Of a stretch of DNA of 58,640 nt, positions 17,460-27,754 are shown in pieces. The DNA comes from an uncultured Clostridia bacterium (GTDB lineage: Bacteria; Bacillota; Clostridia; TANB77; CAG-508). Numbering within the stretch: position 1 is the stretch's first letter; each line of letters opens with the position of its first letter. Position numbers and translations under genes: made by a program. Under the pieces are notes generated by a model, which was not told the DNA's origin, made no database searches, and was given only the letters and a program-made list of their open reading frames with translations. Location of the stretch: the NCBI GenBank assembly GCA_948805675.1, contig CAQIBN010000010.1:1-58640 (forward strand), given 5' to 3'.

Positions 17460-18866
17460 TTGGAAGAGATTAATAGTAAATTGGAAGAATTTAATAAATA
17501 TATTGTAAATAGAAAAGTAGCAATAATAGGTATTGGTGTTAGTAATATACCGCTTCTAGAATATTTTAACAAAAAAGGTGCAAAAGTTACAGTTTTTGAC
17601 AGAAGAGCTATAGAGAATATAGACAAAAATATTATAGAAACAATTTCAAATTATGGTATGGATATGTCTTTTGGAGTAGACTATCTTTCAAAATTACATG
17701 GATTTGATATTATATTTCGTTCACCAAGTTGTAGACCAGATACTAAAGAAATAGAAGAAGAAGTAAATCGAGGTGCAATATTAACATCTGAAATTGAGAT
17801 GCTTTTAGAACTTTGTCCAGGAACAGTAATAGGAATTACAGGAAGTGATGGTAAAACAACAACAACAAGTTTAATTTATGAAGTAATTAAACAAAAAGGA
17901 TATAATTGTTATTTAGGAGGAAATATAGGAATTCCATTATTTACAAAAGTGGAAGAAATGAAAAAAGATGATATTGTTATATTAGAATTAAGTAGTTTCC
18001 AATTAATGAATATGCAAATAAGTCCTGATATTTCTGTTATAACTAATATAACACCAAATCATTTAGATATACATAAATCATATGAAGAATATATAGAAAG
18101 TAAGAAAAATATTTTTAAATATCAAAATAAAGATGGAATATTAATTTTGAATTATGATAATGATATTACTAGACAGTTTGAAAAAGAAGCAAATGGAAAA
18201 GTAATATTTTTTAGTAGTAAAGAAAAATTAGAAAATGGAATTATCTATGATGATGAGAAAATAAAATCTTGTGAAAATGGAATAAGACGACATATTTTAA
18301 ATACTAAAAATATTTATATAAAAGGTATACACAATTTTGAAAATATATGTGCAGCAATATCTGCAACAGTAACATTGGTAGATATAGATACACAAAATAA
18401 AACTATATCTGAATTTAAAGGTGTACATCATAGACTAGAATTTGTAAGAGATATAAATGGTGTAAAATGGTATAATGATTCAGCAAGTTCTTCTCCTACA
18501 AGAACTATAGCAGGAATAAATGCATTTAGTGAAGAGATTACATTAATAACTGGTGGATATGATAAAAATTTAGATTATACTCCTATGGCAAAGCCTATTG
18601 TAGATAAAGTAAAAACTTTACTTTTAATAGGTCAAACATCAGGTAAAATTTATAATGCAGTAAAAGAAGAAATGAATAAACAAAATAAAGTTGTAGAAAT
18701 ATATAAATGTGGTAGTTTAGAAGAATGTGTAGATATAGCAAATGAGCTTACAAATGCAGGGGAAGTTGTTTTATTTTCACCTGGTAGTGCTAGTTTTGAT
18801 ATGTTTAAAAATGCATATCAAAGAGGAGATATGTTCAAAGAATTGGTAAATAAAGTAGAAGAATAA
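17460..18866 (+). CDS. murD: UDP-N-acetylmuramoylalanine--D-glutamate ligase
   Basis: Adds D-glutamate to UDP-MurNAc-L-Ala in peptidoglycan precursor synthesis, in the cytoplasm. The 468-residue protein has an N-terminal Rossmann domain (VAIIGIGVSN), the Mur ligase P-loop GITGSDGKTTTTS near 124-136, ELSSFQL and NITPNHLDIH in the central domain, and KWYNDSASSSPTRT and GGYDKN in the C-terminal domain, all typical of MurD. The start is TTG 17460, 8 bases after GGAGGG. It stands alone, not in a dcw cluster. Confidence 0.96.
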   Translation: MEEINSKLEEFNKYIVNRKVAIIGIGVSNIPLLEYFNKKGAKVTVFDRRAIENIDKNIIETISNYGMDMSFGVDYLSKLHGFDIIFRSPSCRPDTKEIEEEVNRGAILTSEIEMLLELCPGTVIGITGSDGKTTTTSLIYEVIKQKGYNCYLGGNIGIPLFTKVEEMKKDDIVILELSSFQLMNMQISPDISVITNITPNHLDIHKSYEEYIESKKNIFKYQNKDGILILNYDNDITRQFEKEANGKVIFFSSKEKLENGIIYDDEKIKSCENGIRRHILNTKNIYIKGIHNFENICAAISATVTLVDIDTQNKTISEFKGVHHRLEFVRDINGVKWYNDSASSSPTRTIAGINAFSEEITLITGGYDKNLDYTPMAKPIVDKVKTLLLIGQTSGKIYNAVKEEMNKQNKVVEIYKCGSLEECVDIANELTNAGEVVLFSPGSASFDMFKNAYQRGDMFKELVNKVEE

Positions 18867-19030
18867 ATACAAAAGTAAAGACTTTTCTATTAACATAAGT
18901 AATGGTATATAGGTAATTGAGATTCATAGTATATATAAATGAATATATTATAAAATATAAAGTAAATGTGTAACAAATTCATTATAAAATGCATAATATA
19001 AAGCATAATATAAAATCAGGAGGTAATAAT

Positions 19031-19690
19031 ATGTATTATAATGAATACGAAGATTATATGAGAAGTGTTCTTGGATATAATAACAGAAATAATGCAAATT
19101 CATATAATGAAAATTACGAACAAAACTATTATACTATGCCTACATACAATAATAATACTAGAATGGTAAAAGATAATATAGAAGACCTTTTCCCAGATAT
19201 TTATAAAATTATTAATCCAATGGTATGTAAAGTTTGTCAAAATAATACAAGACCTATAACAAATGAATTAGTAGAACAAATGACAATGGAAGTATATAAT
19301 AATATAGAAGCAGATGAAATAAATGTAGTTAATGTAAATATAGAAACAAGAGAATCAAATAATTCTAAAACAATAAATCAAAAACAAACTGAAAATAGGG
19401 AAGTTAAAGACTCCAAAAAGCAATCAGAAAATACAGAAAACAGAAGTATTACTGAATCAAGAGCACCAAGACCAAACAATCCATTATTACGAGATTTAAT
19501 TAAAATATTAATTTTAAATCAATTACTAGGTGGAGGAATTTTCCCAGGTAGACCACCTATGAGACCACCATTTCCAGGACCAGGAGTTCCAGGTATTCCA
19601 CCAAGACCACCTGTAAGACCACCATTCCCAGGTCAAGGCCCAAGACCAGGAATGAGAGATTTTGAATATGATGAATATATAAATTTTTAA
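19031..19690 (+). CDS. Hypothetical protein with proline-rich C-terminus
   Basis: A 219-residue protein with a Tyr/Asn-rich N-terminus (about 1-45), a central domain (about 48-105: NIEDLFPDIYKIINPMVC, then KVCQNN) resembling segments of small clostridial spore-coat-like proteins, a polar linker, and a Pro/Gly/Arg-rich tail with repeated RPPFPG-type motifs. No signal peptide. ATG 19031, preceded by AGGAGG, is chosen over an upstream in-frame ATG at 18989. A coat or surface structural role is possible but inferred. A clear terminator follows. Confidence 0.7.
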   Translation: MYYNEYEDYMRSVLGYNNRNNANSYNENYEQNYYTMPTYNNNTRMVKDNIEDLFPDIYKIINPMVCKVCQNNTRPITNELVEQMTMEVYNNIEADEINVVNVNIETRESNNSKTINQKQTENREVKDSKKQSENTENRSITESRAPRPNNPLLRDLIKILILNQLLGGGIFPGRPPMRPPFPGPGVPGIPPRPPVRPPFPGQGPRPGMRDFEYDEYINF

Positions 19691-19703
19691 AAAAATTTTT
19701 TAC

Positions 19704-19737
19704 AAGATATGCAAAATATAACCTGCATATCTTTTTA
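19704..19737 (+). terminator. Terminator of the proline-rich protein gene
   Basis: AAGATATGCA pairs with TGCATATCTT around a 10-base loop, followed by TTTT. Confidence 0.75.
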
Positions 19738-19810
19738 TTATCTGCAAAAAATAATAATATTATTTTTAAAATTATTAAAATAATATTTTTTATAATTTAA
19801 AAATAAAAAA

Positions 19811-19836
19811 GCTCAAAATATATTCTTATTTTGGGC
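19811..19836. terminator. Hairpin upstream of the CBS-domain gene
   Basis: GCTCAAAATA pairs with TATTTTGGGC. An A-run precedes it, so it would act as a terminator on the minus strand or as a 5' hairpin of the CBS gene. No minus-strand gene is nearby. Confidence 0.35.
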
Positions 19837-19868
19837 TAAAAACAAATAAAAAGGTAGGTAAAGTTATT

Positions 19869-20306
19869 ATGAAAGTAAAAGAATGTATGTGTAATGATGT
19901 AAAGTTTGTTACTCCTAATACAACAGTATGTGATTGTGCAAAATTAATGTGTAATAGTCATATTGGATGTGTTCCTGTATGTGATGATTCTAAAAATGTT
20001 GTTGGTGTTGTTACAGATAGGGATGTTATTTTGCGTGCTCTAGCATGTGACAAAGATTATAAAACTATTCCAGTTAGTGATATTATGACTTGTAAAGTAT
20101 GTTGTTGTGATGCAAATAGTGATATTAAAGAAGCTGAAAAGCTAATGTCACAAAATGCAATTAGAAGATTACCTGTAATAGAAAATAATCAAATTATAGG
20201 AATCTTAACAATAGGTGATTTAGCTAAAAATCAAAATGTAAATACAGAAGGTGTTTGTGATACTTTAGAAAATATTTGTGATTGTAAAAGTAAAAATGCA
20301 GAATAA
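19869..20306 (+). CDS. Cysteine-rich CBS-domain protein
   Basis: A 145-residue protein of two CBS domains: MCNDVKFVTPNTTVCDCAKL to VVTDRDVILRAL, then DIMTCKVCCCDANSDI to IGILTIGDLAKN. Such pairs bind adenine nucleotides and sense energy state or redox. Unusually many residues are cysteine (CMC, CDC, CCC, then CDTLENICDCKSK at the end), far more than in ordinary CBS proteins of this kind, hinting at metal binding or redox control. AAGGTAGG precedes the ATG. Partner unknown. Confidence 0.85.
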   Translation: MKVKECMCNDVKFVTPNTTVCDCAKLMCNSHIGCVPVCDDSKNVVGVVTDRDVILRALACDKDYKTIPVSDIMTCKVCCCDANSDIKEAEKLMSQNAIRRLPVIENNQIIGILTIGDLAKNQNVNTEGVCDTLENICDCKSKNAE

Positions 20307-20341
20307 TCAATTGTTTTAATGTAAATAGAATTTCTATAATA

Positions 20342-20452
20342 GTGAAATATCATATTTTTGATTTATTACTATGTTTCTTTGTTACTTTTATTATTGCATC
20401 TATGGTGTGTGTTTTTGTACAGTTAATATCTGATGACAATATTGATTCCTAA
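20342..20452 (+). CDS. Possible 36-residue membrane peptide
   Basis: GTG start, one hydrophobic helix (FDLLLCFFVTFIIASMVCVF) and a short acidic tail ending in DDNIDS. The ORF is followed by a terminator-like hairpin, but no good ribosome binding site is seen, so it is only a candidate. Confidence 0.35.
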   Translation: MKYHIFDLLLCFFVTFIIASMVCVFVQLISDDNIDS

Positions 20453-20469
20453 GAAGAAGGACCTCAAAT

Positions 20470-20505
20470 GAGAATACAAATTCATTAATGGATTTTGTAT
20501 TCTTA
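20470..20505 (+). terminator. Terminator-like hairpin
   Basis: GAGAATACAAA pairs with TTTTGTATTCTT around a short loop. A partial repeat of the arm (AAGAATACAA) follows at about 20518. Confidence 0.5.
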
Positions 20506-20727
20506 TTATTTATATAATAAGAATACAATTCAACTTACTTAATCAAAAATAATGACTAGTGTTAGGAAACACTTTCCTATGTGAAGGAAAAATCTCAAAG
20601 TACTATATGTCTCCCAATCAACTAAATAATAAAACATAGATATCAATATAAAATTTCTATAAAAAAGTCGATGATTATGGAATAAAATTCTTAAAATAAC
20701 ATAAAATAAATAATAGAGGTATTACAT

Positions 20728-21826
20728 ATGGTTGTAGATATGAACTATTGGACTAAAGTCCTAAGAAAATTATTTATTTTAATATTAATGATAATACGGT
20801 GTATATTTAGGTTTTAAATTAGCAATATTTTATATGCCTTTTTTAATTGCATTTGTACTTTCTATGTTAATAGAACCAGTAATACGTTTCTTTATGAGGA
20901 AAATCAAATTAAAAAGAAGGACAAGCGCTATAATAGTTTTTGTAATAGTAATTGGTATAATAACTGGACTAATAGCATGGGGAGTAATTACATTAATTCA
21001 AGAAGCATCAAATATGTTAACAGGACTTAACGAATATTTTGAAAAAGCATATATGCAAATTCAAAATCTAATTTCAAAACCAGAATTTAATAAAATACAA
21101 ATACCAGAAGAAATACAAAAAATAGTTCAAAATGGAGCAGGAGATTTTTTAGACACATTATCAAATTGGTTAAAAACAGGGTTAACTAAAGTATTAAACA
21201 CATTAACTTCACTACCAACTATTGGATTTTATATAATAATTTGTGTATTATCATTATATTTCATTTGTACAGATAAAATATATATGTTAGATCAATTAGA
21301 CCATCATTTACCTGAAACATGGGTGAAAAGACTTATAAAACATATAAAAGAAATTGCAAAAGCATTGGGGTGTTATTTAAAAGCTCAATCAATTCTAATA
21401 CTAATTTCTTTTGTTATATCATTAATAGGTTTGTATATTTTTAATTTTATAGGATTAAATGTACAGTTTCCATTAATGGCTGCATTAGGAATAGGATTTG
21501 TTGATGCACTTCCTATATTTGGTTCTGGAACAGTAATGGTACCTTGGGCAATAATATCTGCTTGTAATGGAGATTTTAAACTTGCACTTGCAATACTTGG
21601 ATTATGGGCTTTAATGAGTATTATAAGACAACTAATAGAACCTAAAATAGTTAGTAAGCAAATTGGTATTCATCCAATATTTACTTTAATTGCTATGTAT
21701 ACAGGATTTAAATTTATAGGTATTTTTGGAATGCTTATTGGACCAATCATTCTAATTGTTTTAAAAAATATTTTCTCTACTATTTTAGACAAAGGAATAA
21801 TGAAATCGATATTTGAAAGAGAGTAA
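20728..21826 (+). CDS. AI-2E/PerM-type permease, reading requires one +1 frameshift
   Basis: Polytopic membrane protein of the AI-2E transporter family, 365 residues when joined, with the family's early PFLIAFVLSMLIEP segment, a long soluble insertion (about 90-170) and several C-terminal helices (FVDALPIFGSGTVMVPW, near-terminal IGIFGMLIGPI). The first 23 codons, behind AGAGGT and ATG 20728, are in another frame. At codon 24 ATA CGG TGT ATA ends in a stop five codons on, while skipping the C gives ATA-GGT-GTA-TAT and the expected first helix (LILMIIGVYLGFKLAIFY). Without recoding no start for this helix is visible. Substrate unknown. Confidence 0.85.
20797..20800 (+). other. Candidate +1 recoding site CGGT in the permease gene
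   Basis: In-frame CGG at codon 24. Skipping C20797 reads GGT as Gly within the first transmembrane helix. Confidence 0.8.
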
Positions 21827-21831
21827 AATAT

Positions 21832-21884
21832 CAAAGACAAAAAATCAGTCGCATTTCAAAAATGATTCTGATTTTTTGTCTTTG
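21832..21884. terminator. Bidirectional terminator
   Basis: CAAAGACAAAAAATCAG pairs with CTGATTTTTTGTCTTTG between two convergent genes. Confidence 0.75.
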
Positions 21885-21911
21885 TCTGGATGAAAACATA
21901 TTTGTTTAAAA

Positions 21912-22460
21912 TTAAAATATGTTAGAAGTTGGAATATATGAATCATCAGGAGGGTAGACATATTCATCATTTGGCTTATTTGTTTGTTTTATATTTGTAA
22001 CTTCAATAATTGGTATTTCTCCATGATAACTTCCTTTTGTTATTTTACCTTCAATTTCTATCCAAGTATTATCTGCAAAATTTTTAGATAAGTTACTATG
22101 GCATAAAAAACCAACAACTACAGTTTGGAAGTCTGAACTAATAACCATGTTTCTTCCTAATACAAATTGTTCTTCAGAAAAGTCATATACTCTATAAACA
22201 AATCCAGTAAATTTAATGCTTTGACCTTCATATAAACTTAAATTATTATGAACTTCATTTAGTACATTTGTATAATTTTTATTATTTAATTCATTAACTT
22301 TTCCAGAAACTAATCCATCATTAACCTTAGAAATACCAATATTTGAACCAAAGATTTTATAAGCAATAATTCCACATATAACTAGAATTATAATGAGTAA
22401 AACAATAAAAAAGTTTTTTATTAGTTTGTTTCCATTTATTTTTAAATTATATATAAACAT
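21912..22460 (-). CDS. Membrane-anchored DUF1980/TIGR03943-like protein
   Basis: A 182-residue protein with one N-terminal membrane helix (about 16-36) and an extracytoplasmic domain. The segment GQSIKFTGFVYRVYDFSEEQ, then FVLGRNMVISSDFQTVVVGF and WIEIEGKITKGSYHGEIPII, matches the C-terminal OB-like domain of the TIGR03943/DUF1980 family, which is often paired with a DUF318-type permease. Here only that domain is present and no permease partner is adjacent. Function unknown. Confidence 0.75.
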   Translation of the reverse strand: MFIYNLKINGNKLIKNFFIVLLIIILVICGIIAYKIFGSNIGISKVNDGLVSGKVNELNNKNYTNVLNEVHNNLSLYEGQSIKFTGFVYRVYDFSEEQFVLGRNMVISSDFQTVVVGFLCHSNLSKNFADNTWIEIEGKITKGSYHGEIPIIEVTNIKQTNKPNDEYVYPPDDSYIPTSNIF

Positions 22461-22816
22461 AGAACAACCTTCTTTCCTAGTAAATAAGTCATTTTAATAA
22501 ATAATATTCTGAAAAGAGAAATATATACCATGTAATTTTACTACTTTATATAATTTCTAAATTTTTCTTGAAAAATATCATTATTAAAATAAATAAAAAA
22601 TTTTAGTAGAACTAATAGTAAAATCTAAAGTAAAACAAAAAATATTTTACTTTAAAAATGGCAAAGTAAAAAAAATTTAAGAAGTAGAAATAAAAAGATG
22701 AACTATATCTATAGTGAAAATTATAACAATTTATACTTGCTAAAAATAACAAAGAGTGGTATATTACTATGGAAGTAATAAAACATATATACATAAGATA
22801 GAAAGGGAGAAAATAA
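22461..22816. other. Gap upstream of secA
   Basis: AT-rich DNA without a supported gene. AAAGTAAAAC and a TTTTACTTT arm (about 22629-22656) could form a weak hairpin. No clear promoter was identified. Confidence 0.4.
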
Positions 22817-25580
22817 ATGGGTATATTTAGCAATGTATTTAAATCTTATAGTGAGAAAGAAGTTAAGAGAGTTATGCCAATTGTAGCAAGCATTAATGAA
22901 TTAGAAGAATCTATAAGTAAATTGTCTGATGAAGAATTAAGAAATAAAACAGCAGAATTTAAAAATAAATTACAAGAAGGAAAAACTTTAGATGATATAT
23001 TACCTGAAAGCTTTGCTGTAGTAAGAGAAGCTTCTAAAAGAGTTTTAGGATTAAGACATTTTGATGTTCAATTAATAGGTGGTATTATTCTACATCAAGG
23101 TAGAATTGCAGAAATGAAAACAGGTGAAGGAAAAACACTTGTTGCAACACTTCCAGCATATTTAAATGCATTAACAGGTGAAGGTGTTCATGTAATTACT
23201 GTAAACGATTACCTAGCTAAAAGAGATAGTGAATGGATGGGTAAATTATATAGATTTTTAGGATTAACAGTTGGCCTTATTATAAATGGAATGAATCCAA
23301 AAGAAAAACAAGAGGCATATAATTGTGATATTACATATGGAACAAATAATGAATTTGGATTTGATTATCTAAGAGATAACATGGTTATTTATAAAAATCA
23401 ATTAGTACAAAGAAAATTAGCATATGCTATTGTAGATGAAATTGATAGTATTTTAGTTGATGAGGCTCGTACACCACTTATTATTTCTGGTAGAGCAAGT
23501 GCATCATCAAATCTATATAAAAAAGCTGATAGTTTTGTTAGAAAATTAACTCCAAAAATAATTGTAGAAGAGGATGTTAAAGATTATGAACAAGCTGAAG
23601 ATAATGAAAAATTTGATTATATCGTAGATTTAAAAGCAAAGTCTGCAACTCTTACACGGAAAAGGTATAGAAAAAGCAGAAAAGGAATTTGGAATATCTA
23701 ATTTTAACGATTTAGATAATTCTGAATTAGTTCATAATGTAAACCAAGCATTAAGAGCATATGGAATTATGAAAAAAGATGTTGATTATATAGTAAAAGA
23801 CGGAGAAGTTTTAATAGTAGATGAATTTACAGGAAGAATTATGTATGGAAGAAGATATAACAATGGATTACATCAAGCAATTGAAGCAAAAGAAAAGGTT
23901 AAAATTGCAGATGAATCTAAAACTTTAGCAACAATTACATTCCAGAACTATTTTAGAATGTATAATAAATTATCTGGAATGACTGGTACTGCTATGACAG
24001 AAGAAAATGAGTTCCAAGAAATATATAAATTAGATGTTATAGAAATTCCAACAAATAAACCAATGGTTAGAAAAGATAATTCAGATATAATTTATAAAAA
24101 TGAAGATGCTAAATTTAGAGCTGTAATAAAAGATATAAAGGAAAGTCACAAAAAAGGACAACCAGTTCTAGTAGGTACTGTATCTATTAGTAAATCAGAA
24201 AAATTAAGTAATTTACTAAATAAAGAAGGAATACCTCATGTGGTATTAAATGCAAAATATCATGAAAAAGAAGCTGAAATAGTTGCACAAGCTGGTAAAC
24301 CAGGAGCAGTAACAATAGCAACAAACATGGCAGGTCGTGGTACAGATATTATGCTTGGAGGTAATAGTGAATATTTAGCAAAACAAGAAATGAGAAAATT
24401 AAATTATTCTGGGGAACAAATAGAACAAGCTACTGCATTTAATGAAACAGACAATAAAGAAATTTTGGATGCAAGAACTAAATTTAGAGAATTAGAAAAG
24501 AAATATGATGAGCAAATAAAAGATGAAAAACAAAAAGTAATTGAAGCTGGTGGTTTAAAAATTATTGGTACAGAAAGACATGAATCAAGAAGAATTGATA
24601 ATCAGCTTCGTGGGCGTAGCGGTCGTCAAGGAGACCCAGGAGAATCTAGATTCTATATTGGATTAGATGATGATTTAATGAAGATATTTGGTGGAAATAC
24701 AATATCAAAAGTATATAATACATTAGGTGCAGATGAAGATATGCCAATTGAATCAAGGCTTATATCAAAATCTGTAGAATCTGCTCAAAAGAAAGTAGAA
24801 GATAGAAACTTTAGTATAAGAAAACATGTACTTCAATATGATGATGTTATGAATACACAAAGAGAAATTATATATAAACAAAGAAGAGATGTTTTAGATG
24901 GAGAAAATTTAAAAGAAAACATTTTAAAAATGATGAATTCTTCTATAGAAAACTTAGTAGAAGTATATACTGGCGATGTAGAAAATGTAAACAAAGAAGC
25001 ATTTATACAAGATATTAAAATGTCATTTGATATTGATGAATTAGAAAGTTTAAAACAAGAAAAAATAAATCCAGAAGATATAACAAATGAATTAAAAGAA
25101 AAAGTTAATAATATATATGAAGAAAAAGAAAAAGAATTTGGAGAAGAAGATTTAAGAGAACTTGAAAGAGTTGTAATGTTAAAAGTTGTGGATCAAAAAT
25201 GGATGGATCATATTGATAATATGGATGAATTAAAAAATGGTATTGGTCTTCGTGCATATGGACAAAAAGACCCTGTTGTTCAATATAGAATAGAGGGATT
25301 TGATATGTTTGATGAGATGATTGAAGATATAAAAAATGAAGTATCAAAAATATTGTTACATATTCAAAAGAAAGAAGGTGTAACAAGAAAAGAAACATCT
25401 CAAATTACAAATGCCAGTTTAGAAGATACTGCAATTAATTTAGTAGATGGAAATATTTCAGAAAAAGAAGGCGGAATGAATAAAACAGTAGTTAATAAAG
25501 GTCCAAAGATTGGAAGAAATGATTTATGTCCTTGTGGTTCGGGCAAAAAGTATAAGAACTGTTGCGGAAAAAACGCTTAA
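22817..25580 (+). CDS. secA: Protein translocase ATPase SecA, reading requires one +1 frameshift
   Basis: Motor of the Sec export pathway at the membrane. The joined product is about 920 residues: Walker A MKTGEGKTLVATLPAYL, DEIDSILVDEARTPL, the preprotein cross-linking domain, EFTGRIMYGRRY, NMAGRGTDIMLGG, QLRGRSGRQGDPG, the scaffold, and a C-terminal SEC-C zinc motif (CPCGSGKKYKNCCGK). At codon 281 the zero frame reads ACA CGG AAA AGG and stops 14 codons after CGG; skipping the C gives ACA-GGA-AAA-GGT-ATA, i.e. TLTGKGIEKAEKEFGI, in the right place (family usually TLTEEG). Its 3' end seems to be the insertion site of the islands that follow. Confidence 0.95.
23657..23660 (+). other. Candidate +1 recoding site CGGA in secA
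   Basis: In-frame CGG at codon 281. Skipping C23657 reads GGA as Gly and restores the SecA frame; the residue position is usually Glu in the family, so Gly is tolerated rather than strictly conserved. Confidence 0.85.
25531..25580 (+). repeat. secA 3' end, probable left attachment site
   Basis: The last 50 bases of secA, coding for CGSGKKYKNCCGKNA. Two similar copies without the rest of secA occur at 33529-33572 and 35579-35628, all in the same orientation. The shared core is AAGTATAAGAA, one variable base, then TGTTG and GGAAA. The integrase gene begins 175 bases downstream. This fits an integration site in the secA 3' end whose coding sequence is restored by the incoming element. Confidence 0.7.
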
Positions 25581-25754
25581 ATACAGGGATACAAGAAATT
25601 TCCAAAGAATAAAAAATAACAAAATTAGTTCGTTTTGTCAGCAAAAATAAAAAAATGCGAACAAAAATGACTGGGAATAAAGGAATGTAGACATAGAATA
25701 TATGTTGACATTCCTTTTTTGCTGTGTGAAAATATAAAGGAATGGAGGTAAAAA

Positions 25755-27025
25755 ATGGTAAATATCAGAAAACGTGGTAAAGTATATCAATATCAATTTG
25801 AAATAGCAAAAGTTGATGGAAAGAGAAAATACATTAGTAAATCAGGGTTTAAAACCAAAAATGAAGCTTTAATGGCGGGAATGAAAGCATATGATGAATA
25901 TATAAACGGAGGTAGGACAAAAGATTCACAAATGTCATATGCAGACTACTTAGATTATTGGATGAAAGAATATTTTGAAATCAATTATAAATATTCGACG
26001 GCAAAGAGATATAAAGAAACTTTTAAAGTTCTAAAAGAAGAAATAGGAAAATACAAATTAAGTTTTATTACACCATTTTTGCTAAATCAGTCATTATTGA
26101 AAATTGCTCAAAAGTGTAAAACAAAAGAAGGAGTGAGAAATTATCAAAAAGTAATAAAGAGTTCTTTTAGAGATGCAACAAATTACTTTGGATTTTTAAA
26201 ATATAATCCAGCAGTTGACTTACAAATTCCTAAAGTAATTTCATTTGAACTCAAAAAAACAGTGTAAAACATATTTATTCTCAAGAAGAAATTGATAAAA
26301 TTTTATTAAGATTTAAAAATAATAATACATTTATATGTGCTTTCTTAACAGCTTGTTATACAGGAATGAGAACAGGTGAAGTATTTGCATTAACGTGGAA
26401 TGATATTGATTTAGAAAACAAAATTATAAAAATAAACAAAACAGTATATTCCAAAATAAAAGATGATAAAGGAAGATGGTTTTTAGGAACAACAAAAACA
26501 AAAGGAAGTTGTAGGGAGGTTTTCATATGTGATACATTATATAAAATATTATCTAATTATAAAGAAAAACAAAAATTATTAAAAAAGAAATATGGCAGGA
26601 AGTATAAGAAATATGAACTAGAGCCGATTAAAAATAAATATGGGAAAACAAATGAATACAAAATTGTTGAAAATAAATATAAAAATTTAAAAAGTGTAGA
26701 AATGGTATTTACAAAAAATAATGGATTATATGTAGGAACAGATATTATAAAATATCCTTTTAGAATAATTCATAATGAACTCGGCATAAAAAATTGTAGA
26801 TTTTATGATTTAAGGGGAAGCTATGCTACTCAAATTTTGAGAAAAGGAGCAGAAATTAGAGATGTTGCAGACATTTTAGGACATAGTAGAATCGAAACTA
26901 CTGAAAATTATTATATAGCAAGTTCAGAAAAAACAAGAAAAGAGGCAAATAATATATTTGAAAAAGTAGTACAATCTGATATCATAAATGAAATAACAAA
27001 AAACTATATCAAACATTTTACTTAA
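25755..27025 (+). CDS. Tyrosine recombinase (integrase), frame broken at an A7 run
   Basis: Phage-type integrase of about 423 residues when joined. The N-terminal arm-binding domain (VNIRKRGKVYQYQFEI) and core-binding domain read to FELKKTV and stop. The catalytic domain follows in the -1 frame: TGMRTGEVFALTWNDI with the first Arg, then FYDLRGSYATQI in the HxxR position (Tyr replaces the usual His), and LGHSRIETTENYY with the nucleophilic Tyr. The break falls in CTC followed by seven A (26253-26259): eight A, or a -1 slip, would join the frames. Programmed slippage, as in some transposases, or inactivation are both possible. Likely integrase of the island inserted at secA. Confidence 0.8.
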
Positions 27026-27169
27026 AAACCGGATTTGTTTGCCAATTGAAACAGCAAATCGAGTATTATCAATATATTTTAGGAAAAACTGAAACATAAA
27101 TAAAGGAAAAAATTGACAAAAGCATAATAAAATGATAAAATATTATGTAAATTTAAAAGGAGAGATACT

Positions 27170-27754
27170 ATGCAAGTAATTAAAAATTATGATAGTGAAT
27201 ATCCTGTTGGAATATTGTGGAATATGGGAAGCAAATATGCTAGAGAAATGATGTTAAAAATAGCAATTATGGAAGATGTTATACAAGTAAAAATATTGGA
27301 TTTAGGAGAAAAATACGAACAATTTGTATTAGATTGTTATAAAGGAGATGAAGAGGCTTATGAGGGAGGATATATATATGACAAAATCAAAAATATGAAC
27401 ATTAATAATAAAAAAATTGTGGTATTTGTTTTTAAGATAGATAATCCAACATATCAAAAAAGTGAAGATGGAAAAATTCAATGTATTGAAGCAAGAAAGG
27501 TAAAACAAAAAATTAGAACTGAATATGCACCTAAAATAGATGGTTATTTTTTTGATAATTTAATACATATTTCTGATAATATGGAGGAATCTAAAAGAAC
27601 ATTAGATACAATAAATAACTATGAAGAATATACAATAAAAGATTATGTTAGGAGAGGTTATAAAGCTATAATTAAAGAAAAAAATAAGAAACGAAGTAAA
27701 TCTTATGTTAGTTTTTTAAAAGAGTTGAAAGAGGATAATAATGAAAGAGAATAA
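27170..27754 (+). CDS. Hypothetical protein heading the glycan operon
   Basis: A 194-residue soluble protein with no recognised family. It begins MQVIKNYDSEYPVGILWNMG, contains a GGYIYDKIKN segment and a hydrophobic strand (KIVVFVFKID), and ends in a lysine-rich helical tail. Its stop overlaps the start of the nucleotidyltransferase gene (TAATG), so it is the first gene of a tightly coupled operon and probably serves the same pathway. An AAAGGAGAG site precedes the ATG. A sugar- or alcohol-phosphate transfer role is possible but not shown. Confidence 0.65.
   Translation: MQVIKNYDSEYPVGILWNMGSKYAREMMLKIAIMEDVIQVKILDLGEKYEQFVLDCYKGDEEAYEGGYIYDKIKNMNINNKKIVVFVFKIDNPTYQKSEDGKIQCIEARKVKQKIRTEYAPKIDGYFFDNLIHISDNMEESKRTLDTINNYEEYTIKDYVRRGYKAIIKEKNKKRSKSYVSFLKELKEDNNERE

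Larger units (their letters stand above)
20307..20727. other. Gap between the CBS gene and the permease
   Basis: Contains a possible small membrane ORF (20342-20452), a terminator-like hairpin (20470-20505), and further AT-rich DNA with no other ORF. Confidence 0.4.
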
